64,000 nucleotides of DNA from Coprinellus micaceus (GCA_951394405.1 OX596335.1:1860001-1924000), one strand, 5' to 3'; counted from the stretch's first letter, positions 1-11,337 are shown. Notes: generated by a model not told the origin, from the letters alone. Translations and numbers: made by a program.

Positions 1-1265
1 GCATTGCAGTCACATCCTCTAGCATGACCCGGTTGGCTCGTTCTGCATCACCGTTCTGTTGAGGACGATTTCGAGTTGTATGGAGTCTGAGAATGCCAGA
101 GTTGTCACAGAATGTGTTGAACTCGGTGGACATGTACTCGCCACCCTTGTCGTCATGCAGAGCCTTGATCTTTCGACCCAGCTGCGTCTCAGCAAGAGCC
201 CTGAACAGCTTGAAGGCGGCGAACGTGTCACTCTTCCGCTTGAGCATGACCGTGACCCGATAGCGTGTATGGTCGTCAATGAAGACACACCAGTAACGGA
301 AGCCTTCTGGGGTCGAGACGGACATGGGACCGCACAGATCGGAGTGGACGAGGTCAAGGGGATGCGAGGCACGGTTCCCAGTCGAGGGAAACGACCCAGA
401 GTGCATCTTGCCTGCCAGACAGGGCTCGCAGATGAGGTCTCGCTTCGCAGAAGAGGAGAGGGAGATGCCAGTAGCCAGACCGCCAGAGATGAGTTTCGAA
501 ATGTCGGCGGTGTTGTGGTGGCAGAGACGTTCATGCCAGAGCTGGAGGTCAAGGGGACGTGTCGTAAGGGCGTTCGCAGACTCTACAGCCGTTCGAGTGG
601 CTCCATCGATGAAGGCAGCATTGTTGGACGTGATTCGAGCTCGAAACAGCGTCATACCGCTACGCATGAAGTGCATGAAGGCCGAGTCGATGAGGATGGA
701 GAAACCGCAGCACCGAGTGAGGAACAAGCATGATAGGAGATTGGAACGAAGTTGGGGTACATGGAGAACACGTGTAAGCTCTACGGATCGAATCCTCTTC
801 CCGTCCACCACTGGGTCAATGACCACAGTCCCAACCCCAGCAGAGTAGATGATACTGCCATCTGCTAACTCGACACCAACACGGAGAGGACGATAATTTC
901 GAATCCAGTGCCGGTGCGGCGTCATTGTTGAAGTGCAGCCTGAGTCTGCATTCCAACGAAAGTCAGCATGGGGTTGGATGGGGGAGGAAGGATCTGCGAG
1001 ATCCGGAACAGCACTTGCATTTCCAGCAAACTCGGTCACACCAGATGTGGCGGCCGACTCCTGAGTCTTCTCCTGGGCCTTCTTGGACTGCTGTCCACGC
1101 TTCTGGGAGGGTCCAGACGCCACGTACTCGCGTGCGTTCTTCTGGGCACGGGCAAACGCACGGCAGTCAGCCTGGGTATGGCCAGACCGGGTGCAGAATG
1201 CGCAAGTCGAAGCTGCAGAAGATGAGACGGAGAGGGCAGCAGCAGAGAGGGTGTCTGCAGCACGG
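1..1265 (-). CDS. Ty1/copia pol fragment (copy 0), partial
   Basis: On the minus strand this is the middle of a copia Gag-Pol polyprotein: CCHC knuckle, aspartic protease (DSGCT), pre-integrase zinc region and the integrase core. It is nearly identical to the complement of 37756-39020 in copia copy 1. It runs off the window on the left (downstream) side and is cut by the N gap on the right (upstream) side, so neither start nor stop is visible. At the position where copy 1 carries a TGA stop (38378), this copy still has CGA, so this stretch looks open. It is one of four or five copia copies in the window. Confidence 0.9.
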
Positions 1266-1465
1266 NNNNNNNNNNNNNNNNNNNNNNNNNNNNNNNNNNN
1301 NNNNNNNNNNNNNNNNNNNNNNNNNNNNNNNNNNNNNNNNNNNNNNNNNNNNNNNNNNNNNNNNNNNNNNNNNNNNNNNNNNNNNNNNNNNNNNNNNNNN
1401 NNNNNNNNNNNNNNNNNNNNNNNNNNNNNNNNNNNNNNNNNNNNNNNNNNNNNNNNNNNNNNNNN
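1266..1465. other. Assembly gap (200 N)
   Basis: Exactly 200 undetermined bases, most likely a placeholder of unknown true size. The left flank is copia gag sequence in minus orientation; the right flank is unrelated low-copy sequence. Confidence 0.99.
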
Positions 1466-2172
1466 CGATCGGTAGCTTCACGAGTTATGACCCGTTCCAC
1501 ATGGTTTCGCGACACGATTAATAGGCATTTTAAATTTTGGGCTGACCATGCCTGACTGCCCCCAGTGTACGTCTTCGGTAAGGATTCGTCGTAGTATATT
1601 TCACCGCCTACCGAGTTTGTCGAGGGTCGACCACCTCCGCCGGTCTTCCGGTACTAGTGATAAATAGAAGAATGGATATGCGCGAACCAACTTAGTACGA
1701 GTTACAGACGTCCAAGAGCCTTGAGCACCATAATGAGCTTGATTCCGGGATACAGCCCTTCATCTTTCATTGCGACGTATACATGTCGTTTTCGCCCTCC
1801 AACGTTCAACTGCCTGACCAATGTGTTCCTAATGATTCGAGTCTTTAAGCCCGACTCTGACCGCTCCTCGACGCCAATTCAATTTCAAGGGGAGATATCG
1901 CTGGCGATCGGCAAAGGAGCCTGTTGCATAATAGGCGTCACTCGCGCTGCTTCGATTAGCTCAAGGACAACTCTGAGATCTTGTGCATCCTTGCCAAGAG
2001 CTTCCTGCAAGAAGATCAAGCTCGTTGCCAGACCCTTGAATCAAGGATCAGTAGACGCTGTGTAAGATAAAAATGGGGTTGTCGCTCACGGCTATTTGGG
2101 GCAGTGCGGGTTGGGTGCTTGGCTATAAGTTGATTTTAACTTCAGTTCGATCAAATCAAGTCGTGGATGCGA
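1466..2172 (-). other. Unassigned degenerate coding-like sequence
   Basis: I recognise no element here. On the minus strand two stretches look like decayed coding sequence in different frames: one around 1890-2030 containing EALGKDAQDLRVVLELIEAA, and one around 1720-1870 ending in IKLIMVLKALGRL and a stop. They are separated by frameshifts and stops. If the DNA element to the right (2173-5014) is a clean insertion, this should be the continuation of the gypsy gag region, but I cannot show that. It could equally be a fragment of a host gene. Confidence 0.3.
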
Positions 2173-3000
2173 CACCTCAGTCACCCATGGAACGCCCCTC
2201 AGAGAGCCATTGAATTTTGTATTCCGATGGGGTCTAGAGGGGTCCTTCCATGCCTCTTCCATGCCCCTTCCATGCTCTGCTGATCCACCTTCTGTTCCAG
2301 CTGATCCAGATGCCTGGTTATATACCCATACATGGAACTCCACTGTGCTGTTCCATCCTCCCATTTAGGTGTGTTCCATCCTCTCATCTAGGTGTGTTCC
2401 ACCTCCTTGTTCCATGTGTTCATATGGCTCTCATACTTGCTCAAATATGGATTTACTGGGTGCTAGAGATTATTGTGTGATGGTGTATGTTGTTTATTAC
2501 TGCTTTAAGATCAGATATGTCTGTTATGGTTGTGCACCATCCATTCACCTTTCCTGGAACATGCACCTAGTGTTCCATATTCCACATCTGGAATATGTAC
2601 TTGGTATTCCATGTTCCATATCTGGAACACACACCAGGTGTTCCACCTTTGGAACATACACCAGATGTTCCATAGGGTATTACTTCCACAAGGTGATGCG
2701 CTGTAGTTCATCACCAGTTCAAATTGCTAATTAATGTCATGAAGATCAGGCACATCAATGACATAATGATTGACAGGAACAGGTACCAGATTTGATGGGA
2801 CATAATCTGTCCATCAAATGACACCACAGATCCCAGGAACAGGTACCAGATTTGATGGACATAAGCTGTCTATCAAATGACATCACACTCATTTAGATAA
2901 GGGCAGGCAGAACTCGTGGCTCTCTATCTCTATGGGGTATCACCCAATAAGGAAGATTTGGGCATCATTAGAAAGCGTTGGATTAGGGCTATCCATATCT
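2173..3000 (+). repeat. TE1 left inverted arm
   Basis: This arm is the inverted partner of 4140-5014. It holds more than ten TGGAAC/GTTCCA motifs (2186-2670), two tandem hairpin units with TTTGATGG...CCATCAAA arms (about 2757-2886), and the conserved block CTCATTTAGATAAG to TTAGAAAGCG (about 2888-2980). Such dense subterminal repeats are known in other transposons as transposase-binding sites; here that role is inferred. Confidence 0.85.
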
Positions 3001-4139
3001 GGTCTGTTTACATGAACCCGATACTCCCACCCCTGTCAGGAGGTGGTTTACCTTAATATCTGTGTTTTACATTAGATATTGTGTAAATAAACACAGATGG
3101 ACAGCTCTATGGGATGGATTCTAGGCCACAGAATAAAGTGGTGCATTCAATACACCAGTCCTGGGGGTTTTTACCACTTATCCTTCCTTTTTCAGTTGTA
3201 GACTAACACAATTGAGTGTAGCACACAAGCTGTACAATACCTAAGCTGGGGTGCCCAGACAAGAGCATCTATGTTTCACACATTATAACAGGGGTTAAAT
3301 GAGCTATTTACAGTGGGAAGGTGGAGTGATAACACCACAATATACAAGCAACACAGAGTACACCTCTCCCAAATAACACAGCTGAAACACCAGTATTTGG
3401 CTATTTATGGTGGCTGTGCATACTCCCACACCAAATAGCCTTGGAAAGTGTAAATGGGACATAGATATGGGGAGATTACAAAAGACCGGAAACTAAACGG
3501 ATCACACACTTAAAAGATAGGGTAGAAACAGTCACTTTGCAACAAGACATTACAGAAGTACTATGGATGACCACTTGAAGTCAGCCAAAACATGGTGTAC
3601 CTTCCATATCTTTGCAACCCCTGATCCGTTTTCCTTCTGGTTTCTTTAATTTGTGTTCTATTTCTTACTCCTGTTCCATTTCCCACAAGTAGTAACTTTC
3701 CCACAGCCGTCTTCCCACTGATTGGGCATGGAGACTGTTATTGTCAATGCAATTGTGCTCCTATCTCCTTGCTGTGCCTCCAGTTTCAAGTCTGGAGTGA
3801 AAACACATAGTGGTATAGTGTGTAAAGTATCTAAGCATCATCTAAATAGCTTGCACACTCCAGGAGGGGCCTAGATCATTGGTGACTTGGACATCATTGT
3901 GATGATTGTATGACTAATGAACAATTTGGGCTATTTTGTATTGATTACAAAGGAATGGAGGGGTGTTGGGCTGTGTATTTGGTAGTATTTGTTGGCATCT
4001 TTAAGTCCCACAAAGTAGTTGGATCAAAAATTGTGTATTACAAGCAAAAGGTGATCTCGCAAAGTGGGCATATGAGGGTATTTGAATAGTTTACCTTATT
4101 ATAGTGTGGGAATTGAAGAGGTTAGTAAAGAGTGCATAA

Positions 4140-5014
4140 ATATGGATAGCCCTAATCCAACGCTTTCTAATGATGCCCAAATCTTCCTTATCGGGTGATA
4201 CCCCATAGAGATAGAGAGCCACGAGTTCTGCCTGCCCTTATCTAAATGAGTGTGATGTCATTTGATAGACAGCTTATGTCCATCAAATATGGTACCTGTT
4301 CCTGGGATGTGTGATGTCATTTGATGGACAGATTATGTCCCATCAAATCTGGTACCTGTTCCTGTCAATCATTATGTCATTGATGTGCCTGATCTTCATG
4401 ACATTAATTAGCAATTTGAACTGGTGATGAACTACAGTGCATCACCTTGTGGAAGTAATACCCTATGGAACATCTGGTGTGTGTTCCAAAGGTGGAACAT
4501 CTGGTATATGTTCCAAAGGTGGAACATCTGGTATATGTTCCAAAGGTGGAATAGCTGGTGTATGTTCCAAAGGTGGAACACCTGGTGTGTGTTCCAGATA
4601 TGGAACATGGAATACCAAGTACATATTCCAGATGTGGAATATGGAACACTAGGTGCATGTTCCAGGAAAGGTGAATGGATGGTGCACAACCATAACAGAC
4701 ATATCTGATCTTAAAGCAGTAATAAACAACATACACCATCACACAATAATCTCTAGCACCCAGTAAATCCATATTTGAGCAAGTATGAGAGCCATATAAA
4801 CACATGGAACATGGAGGTGGAACACACCTAGATGAGAGAATGGAACAGCACAGTGGAGCTCCATATGTGGGTATAGAACCAGGCATCTGGATCAGCTGGA
4901 ACAGGAGGGTGGATCAGTGGGCCATGGAAGGGGCATGGAACGACCCCTCTGAGAGCCTATTGGAATGCAGAATTCAATGGCTCTGTGAGGGGCGTTCCAT
5001 GGGTGACTGAGGTG
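4140..5014 (-). repeat. TE1 right inverted arm
   Basis: Reverse-complement match to 2173-3000, including the same order of conserved block (4141-4256), hairpin units (about 4257-4380), GTTCCA repeats and terminal motif. It is slightly longer than the left arm because of an expanded 27-bp repeat. Confidence 0.85.
4467..4601 (+). repeat. Five tandem 27-bp palindromic units in TE1 right arm
   Basis: Five consecutive 27-bp units of the form GGAACATCTGGTRTRTGTTCC plus AAAGGT-type spacer. Each unit is an imperfect palindrome. The left arm has only two such units (about 2615-2670), so the array expanded or contracted on one side. Confidence 0.85.
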
Positions 5015-5368
5015 GAATGTTTGTGGAGCATGACGAGACCCTCGGGTTGGCATGCCATTGATTCCTTGCAAGTGAGTTGAGGTTTGAGTTGGTTGAGAAG
5101 GTACTGTTCCTTGTACGCCTTGGTTGGTAATTGTAGCGAAGCTGGGCGCAGGAGGCTGTGGTGGACCAAAAAGTCCACCTGTGGGAGCTTGGCTGGCCAT
5201 AGTGTTTGAAGGTGGAGAGTCGGACTGATGTGTAATAAGGTCTGATGAGTTGGATGGTGGTGATGGAGTAGAGTTGGTCTGGCTGTTGGTAAAACCAAGA
5301 GGTTGTTCGTCTTCGGATTCAACAAAGTGTTGGTTTATATTGCGATAGGTGCTGGTGCTGTCACTCAT
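5015..5368 (-). CDS. Ty3/gypsy Gag N-terminal fragment
   Basis: An open frame on the minus strand starts at the ATG at 5366-5368 (MSDSTSTYRN) and runs 118 codons to the TE1 boundary. It is rich in Ser, Thr, Pro and Gln, typical of the leader part of fungal gypsy Gag proteins. There is no conserved enzymatic motif. The gypsy assignment rests on context: directly upstream (to the right) are a primer-binding site and a 1.1-kb LTR in the right order and orientation. The frame is cut off by TE1, and I do not find its continuation on the other side. Confidence 0.6.
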
Positions 5369-5404
5369 AGGCTAGGCTGTGAGAAGAGTTTGGAATGTGG
5401 AACC

Positions 5405-5422
5405 TCCCTCGCGGTGGGCTCC
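5405..5422 (-). promoter_or_regulatory. Gypsy primer-binding site (tRNA 3' end)
   Basis: On the minus strand TGGAGCCCACCGCGAGGG begins six bases after the LTR end. The initial TGG is complementary to the CCA end of a tRNA, as in Ty3/gypsy elements that prime with a full tRNA 3' end. I cannot name the tRNA. Confidence 0.7.
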
Positions 5423-5428
5423 AATTAT

Positions 5429-6572
5429 GTCTACAAGGTAGTGGTTACCTTCTGGGTTTCGGCGGAAACTGCGTTGTTCGGCCTATTCCAGTTTCGAGAG
5501 GTTCCACCCAAGATGATTGGGTTTGCCGGTTTCCTGGCAAAATAACTTGTAGGTATGATTCGTACGAAGCGGTACAAAATCAGAGAGTAGATATGCAAAA
5601 GTACAAAGATTGTCACTAGACGAATCCTGTAGCTATGCAATCAGCAATATTAGGGAAAGGAATAGAGGTTGAGTTGATAGAGAGGTGTGATTCTCCGTAT
5701 TCTAGTACAACGTAGAATAGGATAGAGGTGTGCGGTCGATATGTTGTAACAGGGATATAGTACAAGTTTCTGTGAACTTCGAATACTATAGGAACAAATC
5801 AAGCAGGACGGACTAGGCTTCAAGCGCAACTGGGATGAAGACGTGCTAGTACTATGCTCCGAGCACTACGGGGTCGAAGACTTCTGGTGACTAGGACAGA
5901 GTGAAACTTCAGGTTCAACCTTCTGAGATAGTGCTGTCTGTGGGTGGCTTTGCTCCTCCTTATATACTGTTCGAGAGGCTGCACTGCCTTCAATCCATAC
6001 ATAGTAATTTCTACACTACTGGGAAAAACTAGAAAAGGTGATGAATAATCACGGGAAGGAAAGTGGTGCTTTGCGAGAAGACTCGACCCATTTGAGGGTA
6101 GATTGTCTTGAGACGTTCACGCATGAATAAGCGATAACTGGTCTAGGCTCCTGAAGGCTATGTTTGACGGGAAAATATTCCTTGAGTCTGACGAATCATT
6201 GGAGTTTCTTCCCGCAGGATCAGTCAGCATGAGTCAGTTGCTCTCCAAGTCTGACGAATCAAAGAGTATTTCTTCCTGCAGGATCAGTCAGCACTGACGA
6301 GGCTGTGGTGATCCTACCTTATAGGGAGAATTTGACTACGCGCTTCAGTTAGGCGCTCACTAATCGCATTTAGCATGTGGCATTCCGGATTGCACAAGGC
6401 TGTGCGTCTTGAGAAAGGGCTGTGTGCCATGTGGTTTAGCTGTGGATGGTTGTCTTATTGGTTGACATGTCAATGGTATGAGTCTCCGATATTCCCTTTG
6501 GGAAGTATTTCTCCTATCGATTCAAATGGGTTGCGAGGTGTCTTAGTTCCAAACATATAATGTCGACAACAA
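5429..6572 (-). repeat. Gypsy 5' LTR (about 1.14 kb)
   Basis: On the minus strand it starts TGTTGTCGACATTATATG (6572) and ends GTAGACA (5429), the TG...CA form of an LTR, followed by the primer-binding site and gag. A TATATAAGG promoter-like box lies at 5958-5966. It contains a diverged duplicated motif CTGACGAATC...CAGGATCAGTCAGCA (about 6187-6228 and 6250-6296). No second LTR is in the window, so the boundaries rest on the terminal bases and the junction with LINE sequence at 6573. Confidence 0.7.
5958..5966 (-). promoter_or_regulatory. Probable TATA box in gypsy LTR
   Basis: TATATAAGG on the minus strand, about 535 bases upstream of the LTR end. Placement suits an LTR promoter; transcription itself is not shown. 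Confidence 0.45.
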
Positions 6573-6591
6573 CGGACCATCTCAAACATCG

Positions 6592-9033
6592 ATGAGCACC
6601 GCCGCCCAGAGTGACAATGACCCATTGAACATCAGCGGAGGGGGAGAGGAGGACCAGAGCGCCCGCTCTGCCACTGTTCCACCTTCTACAGTCTACAGGG
6701 AGAAGGATGGGAGCGAGAGTAGTGACAAGGACAACGGTGCGGTGAGTCTTGGCTCGGAATCGGGCACCCAGACTCAGTTCCCCACCCCGGCGCCCTCCAA
6801 CACCCTCACTGTAGAAGACACCATCTCCTCCCTCAACCGCACCACCAAATTCTTCCTCAGACGGGATGTTCCTGCTGGGGAGTTCGACGCCGTGAATACT
6901 ATACATCTCACATGGGACCGAGTCGACGCTGCCATCCAAGGCTCTGCCTGGGGGCGTGCATTTCATCAAATGGAGGACAACGACGACATGGATACCCCGC
7001 CCAGAACTCGTCCCCCATCCCCTCGTACCCTCGCTACCCCCCGCGCCCAGAGGATTCATCCCCCCCCCAACCCAGGTCGCAGGGATCGTTCCCTTCAGAC
7101 GAGGAGAGAGCGAGGATCCTCTCAGTAGCCGTCAAGTCGGCGACACTGCACACGCCACCCCCTCGCATCCCATGCAGGTGGAGGACGATATGTACATGCC
7201 GGAATCCGCGGTTGGATCCTGGGCAACCAACGTCGAGGAGATGCTCGGCAGCAAGGTTGTACCTCCTGCTGGGGATCCCCAAGACTCCATCACACCACGT
7301 CCCATGGAGGACGTGCTCATCAGCCCCGAGGTCCTGAGGGCGTCATCTTCACAGGTGGCACTCGTACCTTGAGGCTGGGGGAAGGCCGACCCCCAGGGTC
7401 AGCCCCCCTCCCCCCTATCTACAGCTCCTCCCAAGGGCTTCCGCTACTGGCGAGAGTACACCGAGGCGTCTGCACGCAAGATCCGAGAGGGCCTTGCGGA
7501 CACACCACCTCTGGAGCACCCCGCTCAGAACCCTCCTCCCTTGTTCACTCCTCCTAGGATGAACAAGCAATGCTTGCGTGTCGTTCCCCCTGGGGGCAGC
7601 AAGCGTGGACCCACTGGCTCGCCTAGCCAGGTGGACCAGAACCCCATCCCGGAATGTCCCGCCCCTGTGGAGAAACGACCCGAAGATTCTTGGAACACTG
7701 AGGATCCGGCCGTACCCGGCCCGAACCTGAGCCTTCCGTTCTCTGCGGCTACACGGAAGCATGTGCACAACGGAGGCCCGAGGCCACAGCCAAAAGCCCC
7801 CGCTGTCCCCTTCCAGAGAGTCGGCCTCCCAGTTGGCCCTCAGAAGCCTCTTCCTAAACCCCGGCCCTTAGGCCGTGGAACGTCGTTGCCAAGGGAGGCA
7901 AGATGAAAATGAATTACATCGAGGCTGCTGCCATGTGGGGGAAGGCTCGACCTGATTTAACTCTGATGCAGATCGCCAAGGTTATCAACGGTGGCCCTGT
8001 ACCTCCCTTACCCCAGGCTCACCCTCCTCCAATCTCTGCTGGCCCCGTCTTGAGCGGGAAGAAGCAGAAGAAGAAGAAGACAGTGATCCCTGCTTCTACG
8101 ACCAAGGGTCAGCCTCGCACGCAGATCATGGTCCTCTTCAATGAGAAGGATGGTCAGATCCCTCGGATTGACGGCGGGTTCGTCATGAGGGGGATGAATG
8201 ACATCCTTCAGCATGCTGGATCAGAGCTCTGAGTCCTCTCAGGCAGTCAGGCCTATGGGGGTTGGAGTCTCCGAACAACGGATGTTCCAAACGAGCGCGA
8301 CTTGAATTCCACATGCTGTTGGATCACCCAAGTCCTCCCAGACTGGTCCCGCAACCTGTGGGTCGGTCTTCCGCAGTCCACCAGTTATCTCGTGATACAT
8401 GGTGTACCGAAGTACAAAGTTGGGAGTAATCTAACGATCTACTCTGACATCGACAGTGCGTTCGAGGCCTCGCCCTTGAAACCGCACTATATTCCGACCG
8501 CCCGCCCCCGGGTGATCAACTCCAAATCAAAGAACTCCACCTCGGTGACAGTCTACTTCAATATCTGGGACTCCCAAGCTGGGACCTGCGCGAAGGCCTT
8601 GAACAACAAGACCATCAACATCCTTGGCAGGAAGTGCTTTATCAGGTCCACTCCTCGTCAACCCGGCGTCCCCTTCTGCAAGAATTGCTGCAAGTGGGGA
8701 CATCCTGATTTCATGTGCTGGACCCGTCGCAGGTGCCCCATCTGCGGCGAGTCTCATACTCGGGACGAGCATCGCCACCACGCGAGGTGTTGCAAGGGCA
8801 AGCCCAAGCAACTCCCAAAGCCCATCCCTCCCACCCCGGAGGAGATTCTTACTTGCCCCCATCGTGTATGTTGTATCAACTGCAGGAAGGAGGGCCACAA
8901 CACCAAGTCGTCGAACTGTCTGTTCTGGTATGCGAGGTTCAACCGCGCCCAGATAGACGCACTCAACAAGCAGGTACGTGATCGTCAAGATCGTGGCAGG
9001 CTTCAATCTAACCCAGTCCTTCCTAATGTCTAG
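6592..9033 (+). pseudogene. LINE ORF1 (zinc-knuckle, Gag-like), frameshifted
   Basis: The reading is split over several frames: 6592-7128, then pieces to 7906, 7903-8232 (ends in TGA) and 8302-9033. The last piece holds the conserved C-terminal region: CKNCCKWGHPDFMC, then RCPICGESHTRDEHRHHARC, then CPHRVCCINCRKEGH, all Cys/His knuckles thought to bind the element RNA. It ends at the TAG at 9031-9033, which overlaps the ORF2 start. Compared with the intact ORF1 at 43754-46713, several indels and a stop at 8230 make it non-functional. Confidence 0.85.
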
Positions 9034-10046
9034 TACAACATTACAGAAGATTAGGGCTCTATCTTTCAATATTGCGAAGTCCTGGGACTCTCTTATTGTA
9101 TTACTCGAGGAACAATGTAAATCGTTGGATCTAGTTTTCTTACAAGAGCCTCCGTGGAGGGTCATCCGCCACACCCCTTCTTCGCATGACAGAGAAGGTA
9201 CTGCGGTGTGGGGCTCGCCCCGTCATCCTAAGTGGACCTGCATGGTCCCCCCTACTGAACCAGGCACCCTTCCTCGGGTCATGGCTTATGTAAATAAGAG
9301 ATTGGACGTCCTCCGTCCGACTTACCATCGAGACTTGATCGATGATCAAGATGTAATGGTTATCTCCCTGTTCACAGGCGACCAGCCCATGCACCTCACT
9401 AATGTATATTCAGACGCCGACCATCAAGCAATTCGTTTGCTCGATCGCCGCACAGACTCATTCCCAGCCATGGATTACATGGCTGGAGATTTCAACTGTC
9501 ACTCCAGGGAATGGGACGATGCCGTTCCAAACCATGGAGATACAGCTATTCTACTGTTGGAAACAGCAGCCCGTCTAGGTGTGGAATATTCCCCACCTGT
9601 GAATCCAGGACCAACCTATGTGTCCTACGCCGATGCGAACATCAAGTCTGTAATAGAGATGGTATTCGTGCAACCTGCCTACGTCCTGTCAGCCGCACCG
9701 CTCAGGGACCAGGACCTCAAGGGGACTCCGGATCACTACCCGTTGTCGTCAGTTATCAAACTCAGCAACCATGCTGAACATATCAAGGGCCACACCCTCA
9801 AGGAGGATGCGGTGGCCCCGTTCTTTATGCAGGTTGAAAAGGAGATGCCCGGTCTCTCCGACCTGTATGATCTCAACACCGCAGAAGGAGTGGAGGAACT
9901 CTCTGTGGCGATTGAAAAGGTGTTCTCTGATGCGTGGTTTGCCCACTCGGAAGAGTACATCATTACCCCCCACTCTAAGAAGTGGTGGACTGACAAGTGT
10001 CAGAAGGCGTACAACGAGTGGAAAGCGGATGACTCTGCTGAAACTC
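9026..10046 (+). CDS. LINE ORF2 N-terminus: APE-type endonuclease
   Basis: It starts with ATGTCTAGT at 9026, overlapping the ORF1 stop by 8 bases. The 340 codons cover the endonuclease that nicks target DNA: FLQEPPW near residue 38, MAGDFNCHSREW near 155, and the SDHYP-equivalent motif as PDHYPLSSVIK near 235. One usual Asp/Ser position is changed (TPDHYP instead of TSDHYP). It then enters the linker before RT (KKWWTDKCQKAYNEW) and is cut by the copia LTR at 10047. Truncated, therefore not a working ORF2. Confidence 0.85.
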
Positions 10047-10356
10047 TGTAGAAAGTGTAACTGGGGGCAGGGACACTGAAGCCTCTAGGTCAGAGTACTG
10101 AACTGTTGATATTGGGGCATACTGCTACTCACCTGAAGCCTCTAGGTCAGAGTACTGAACTAAGGGGCCTCAGGGCAATACATGGAGTGTTGATACACAG
10201 GAATCAGGTCACATGATGCTAGATGATCCAGATATGATAACTAAGTCTGATTAGATCAAGATAACTGATGAAGGGGAAGATCATGATGGATAAGGGTGAT
10301 CTGTGAATGGATAAGGATGGATAAGGGTGGAGTCACCAAGTCACCAAGTTCCAACA
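10047..10356 (-). repeat. Copia LTR (3' LTR of a minus-strand copy)
   Basis: 310 bp, TG...CA on the minus strand, the same as the LTRs at 36042-36351 and 43152-43461. On the plus strand it starts TGTAGAAAG where other copies have TGTTGAAAG. It contains the two spaced copies of the 26-bp direct repeat. It lies downstream of copia pol in the correct order. Confidence 0.92.
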
Positions 10357-11337
10357 CACTCCCTTGACTGAGACTCACTCCCTTCAGTCAACACACCCCC
10401 TTAATCTGCACGGAGTCCACGTCGTTCTCATGCAAGTCGGATGGCTGGAAGAGGAAGGGCCTTGGTGAGGCAGTCTGCAGGCTGCTCAGTGCCCTTGATG
10501 TGAACAGGGGCAATGGTACCAGCTTCCACAATGTCTCGCAACCAGAAGAACCGCAGATCCAGGTGCTTCATGCGTCCAAAGTGCTCGGGGTTCTTGCTGA
10601 TACTGATAGCCGACTGGTTGTCGATGTGGAGGGTGGATGGACCATGCTGGGGGAAGCCAAACTCGCCAAGGATGTTGCACATCCATAGGATCTCCTTTCC
10701 AGCCTCAACTGCAATCATGTACTCAGCCTCTGTGCTAGAGAGAGCAACAATGGTCTGCAGCTTGCTGGACCAGCTCACAGCACCTCCAGCCACAGTGGTA
10801 ACATAACCACCGGTAGAGCGTCCAGAATCAAGGCAGTCACCATGGGAGGCGTCACAGTAGGTCTCAAATGTGACTGAGTCGACGCCTTTTCCACTGTAGG
10901 TGAGCTTGTAATCCATAGAGCCCTTGAGGTAGTGAAGGAGGTGCTTGAGAGCAGCCCAGTGACGAGGTCCTGGATTGGCACTGAAACGGCCAAGGAAGCC
11001 AACAGCGTAGGAGATGTCAGGACAAGTCATGGTGGCAAGGTAGAGGATGGCACCAAGGATGCTGAGGTAGGGGATGCTGCGCATGAACTCAATCTCTTCC
11101 TGGGTGATAGGACCCATGGACTTGGAGAGCTTGATTCCAGGAGTGCCTACAGGGATGCAGGACTCGAAACTGTAACGAGCAAGGATGTCAATGATGTACT
11201 GGCGCTGGGAGAGGGAGATGGACTGGTTGGGACGATCCCTGATGACTTCAACACCGAGGATGAACTTGGTTTCACCCAACTCACACAGCTTGAACCGCTT
11301 GGAGAGCTCCTCCACAGTTCGATCCAGTGCCTCCTTG
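10357..11337 (-). pseudogene. Copia RT C-terminus and RNase H, truncated and stopped
   Basis: On the minus strand this encodes the end of the copia polyprotein, from SKEALDRTVEELSKRFK through the RNase H region (CDASHGDCLDSGRSTGGY, SSTEAEYMIA, LHIDNQSAI). It joins LINE B 3' UTR at 11337/11338 and so lacks everything upstream. At 10428-10430 a CGA codon has become TGA, ending the frame nine codons before the normal stop at 10401-10403. The non-coding strip 10357-10400 holds the polypurine tract (as AAGGGAGTG on the minus strand). Confidence 0.88.

Larger units (their letters stand above)
2173..5014. mobile_element. Long-inverted-repeat DNA element TE1 (CACCT ends), non-autonomous
   Basis: Both ends read inward as CACCTCAGTCACCCATGGAA, and inverted similarity continues for more than 800 bp. 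From outside to inside each arm has: the terminal motif, an array of TGGAAC/GTTCCA repeats, about 60-bp hairpin units built on TTTGATGGACA, and a block beginning CTCATTTAGATAAG and ending near TTAGAAAGCG. The core (about 3001-4139) is AT-rich and has no long reading frame. No transposase is seen, so it would need one in trans. No convincing target duplication is visible (GATGCGA on the left, GAATGTT on the right). The core is clearly similar to TE4 (33622-35798), while the arms carry different repeats. It lies immediately downstream of a gypsy gag start. Superfamily unknown. Confidence 0.85.
6573..10046 (+). mobile_element. Truncated LINE (endonuclease variant SWDS), 5' part
   Basis: This non-LTR retrotransposon fragment begins inside ORF1, just after the gypsy LTR, and stops inside ORF2 just after the endonuclease domain, where a copia LTR begins. 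The first bases match LINE A 43994 onward. The gypsy element probably inserted into this LINE. Its ORF1 is badly frameshifted, so it is an older copy than the full-length LINE A at 43619-51036. The endonuclease belongs to a subtype (FNIAKSWDSLIVLLEEQ) that differs from LINE A (FNIAKSPNDLVVLLESQ). Confidence 0.85.

Noticed and set aside
2166..2172. Target duplication for TE1
   Set aside because: GATGCGA and GAATGTT match at only the first two positions; I report no duplication.
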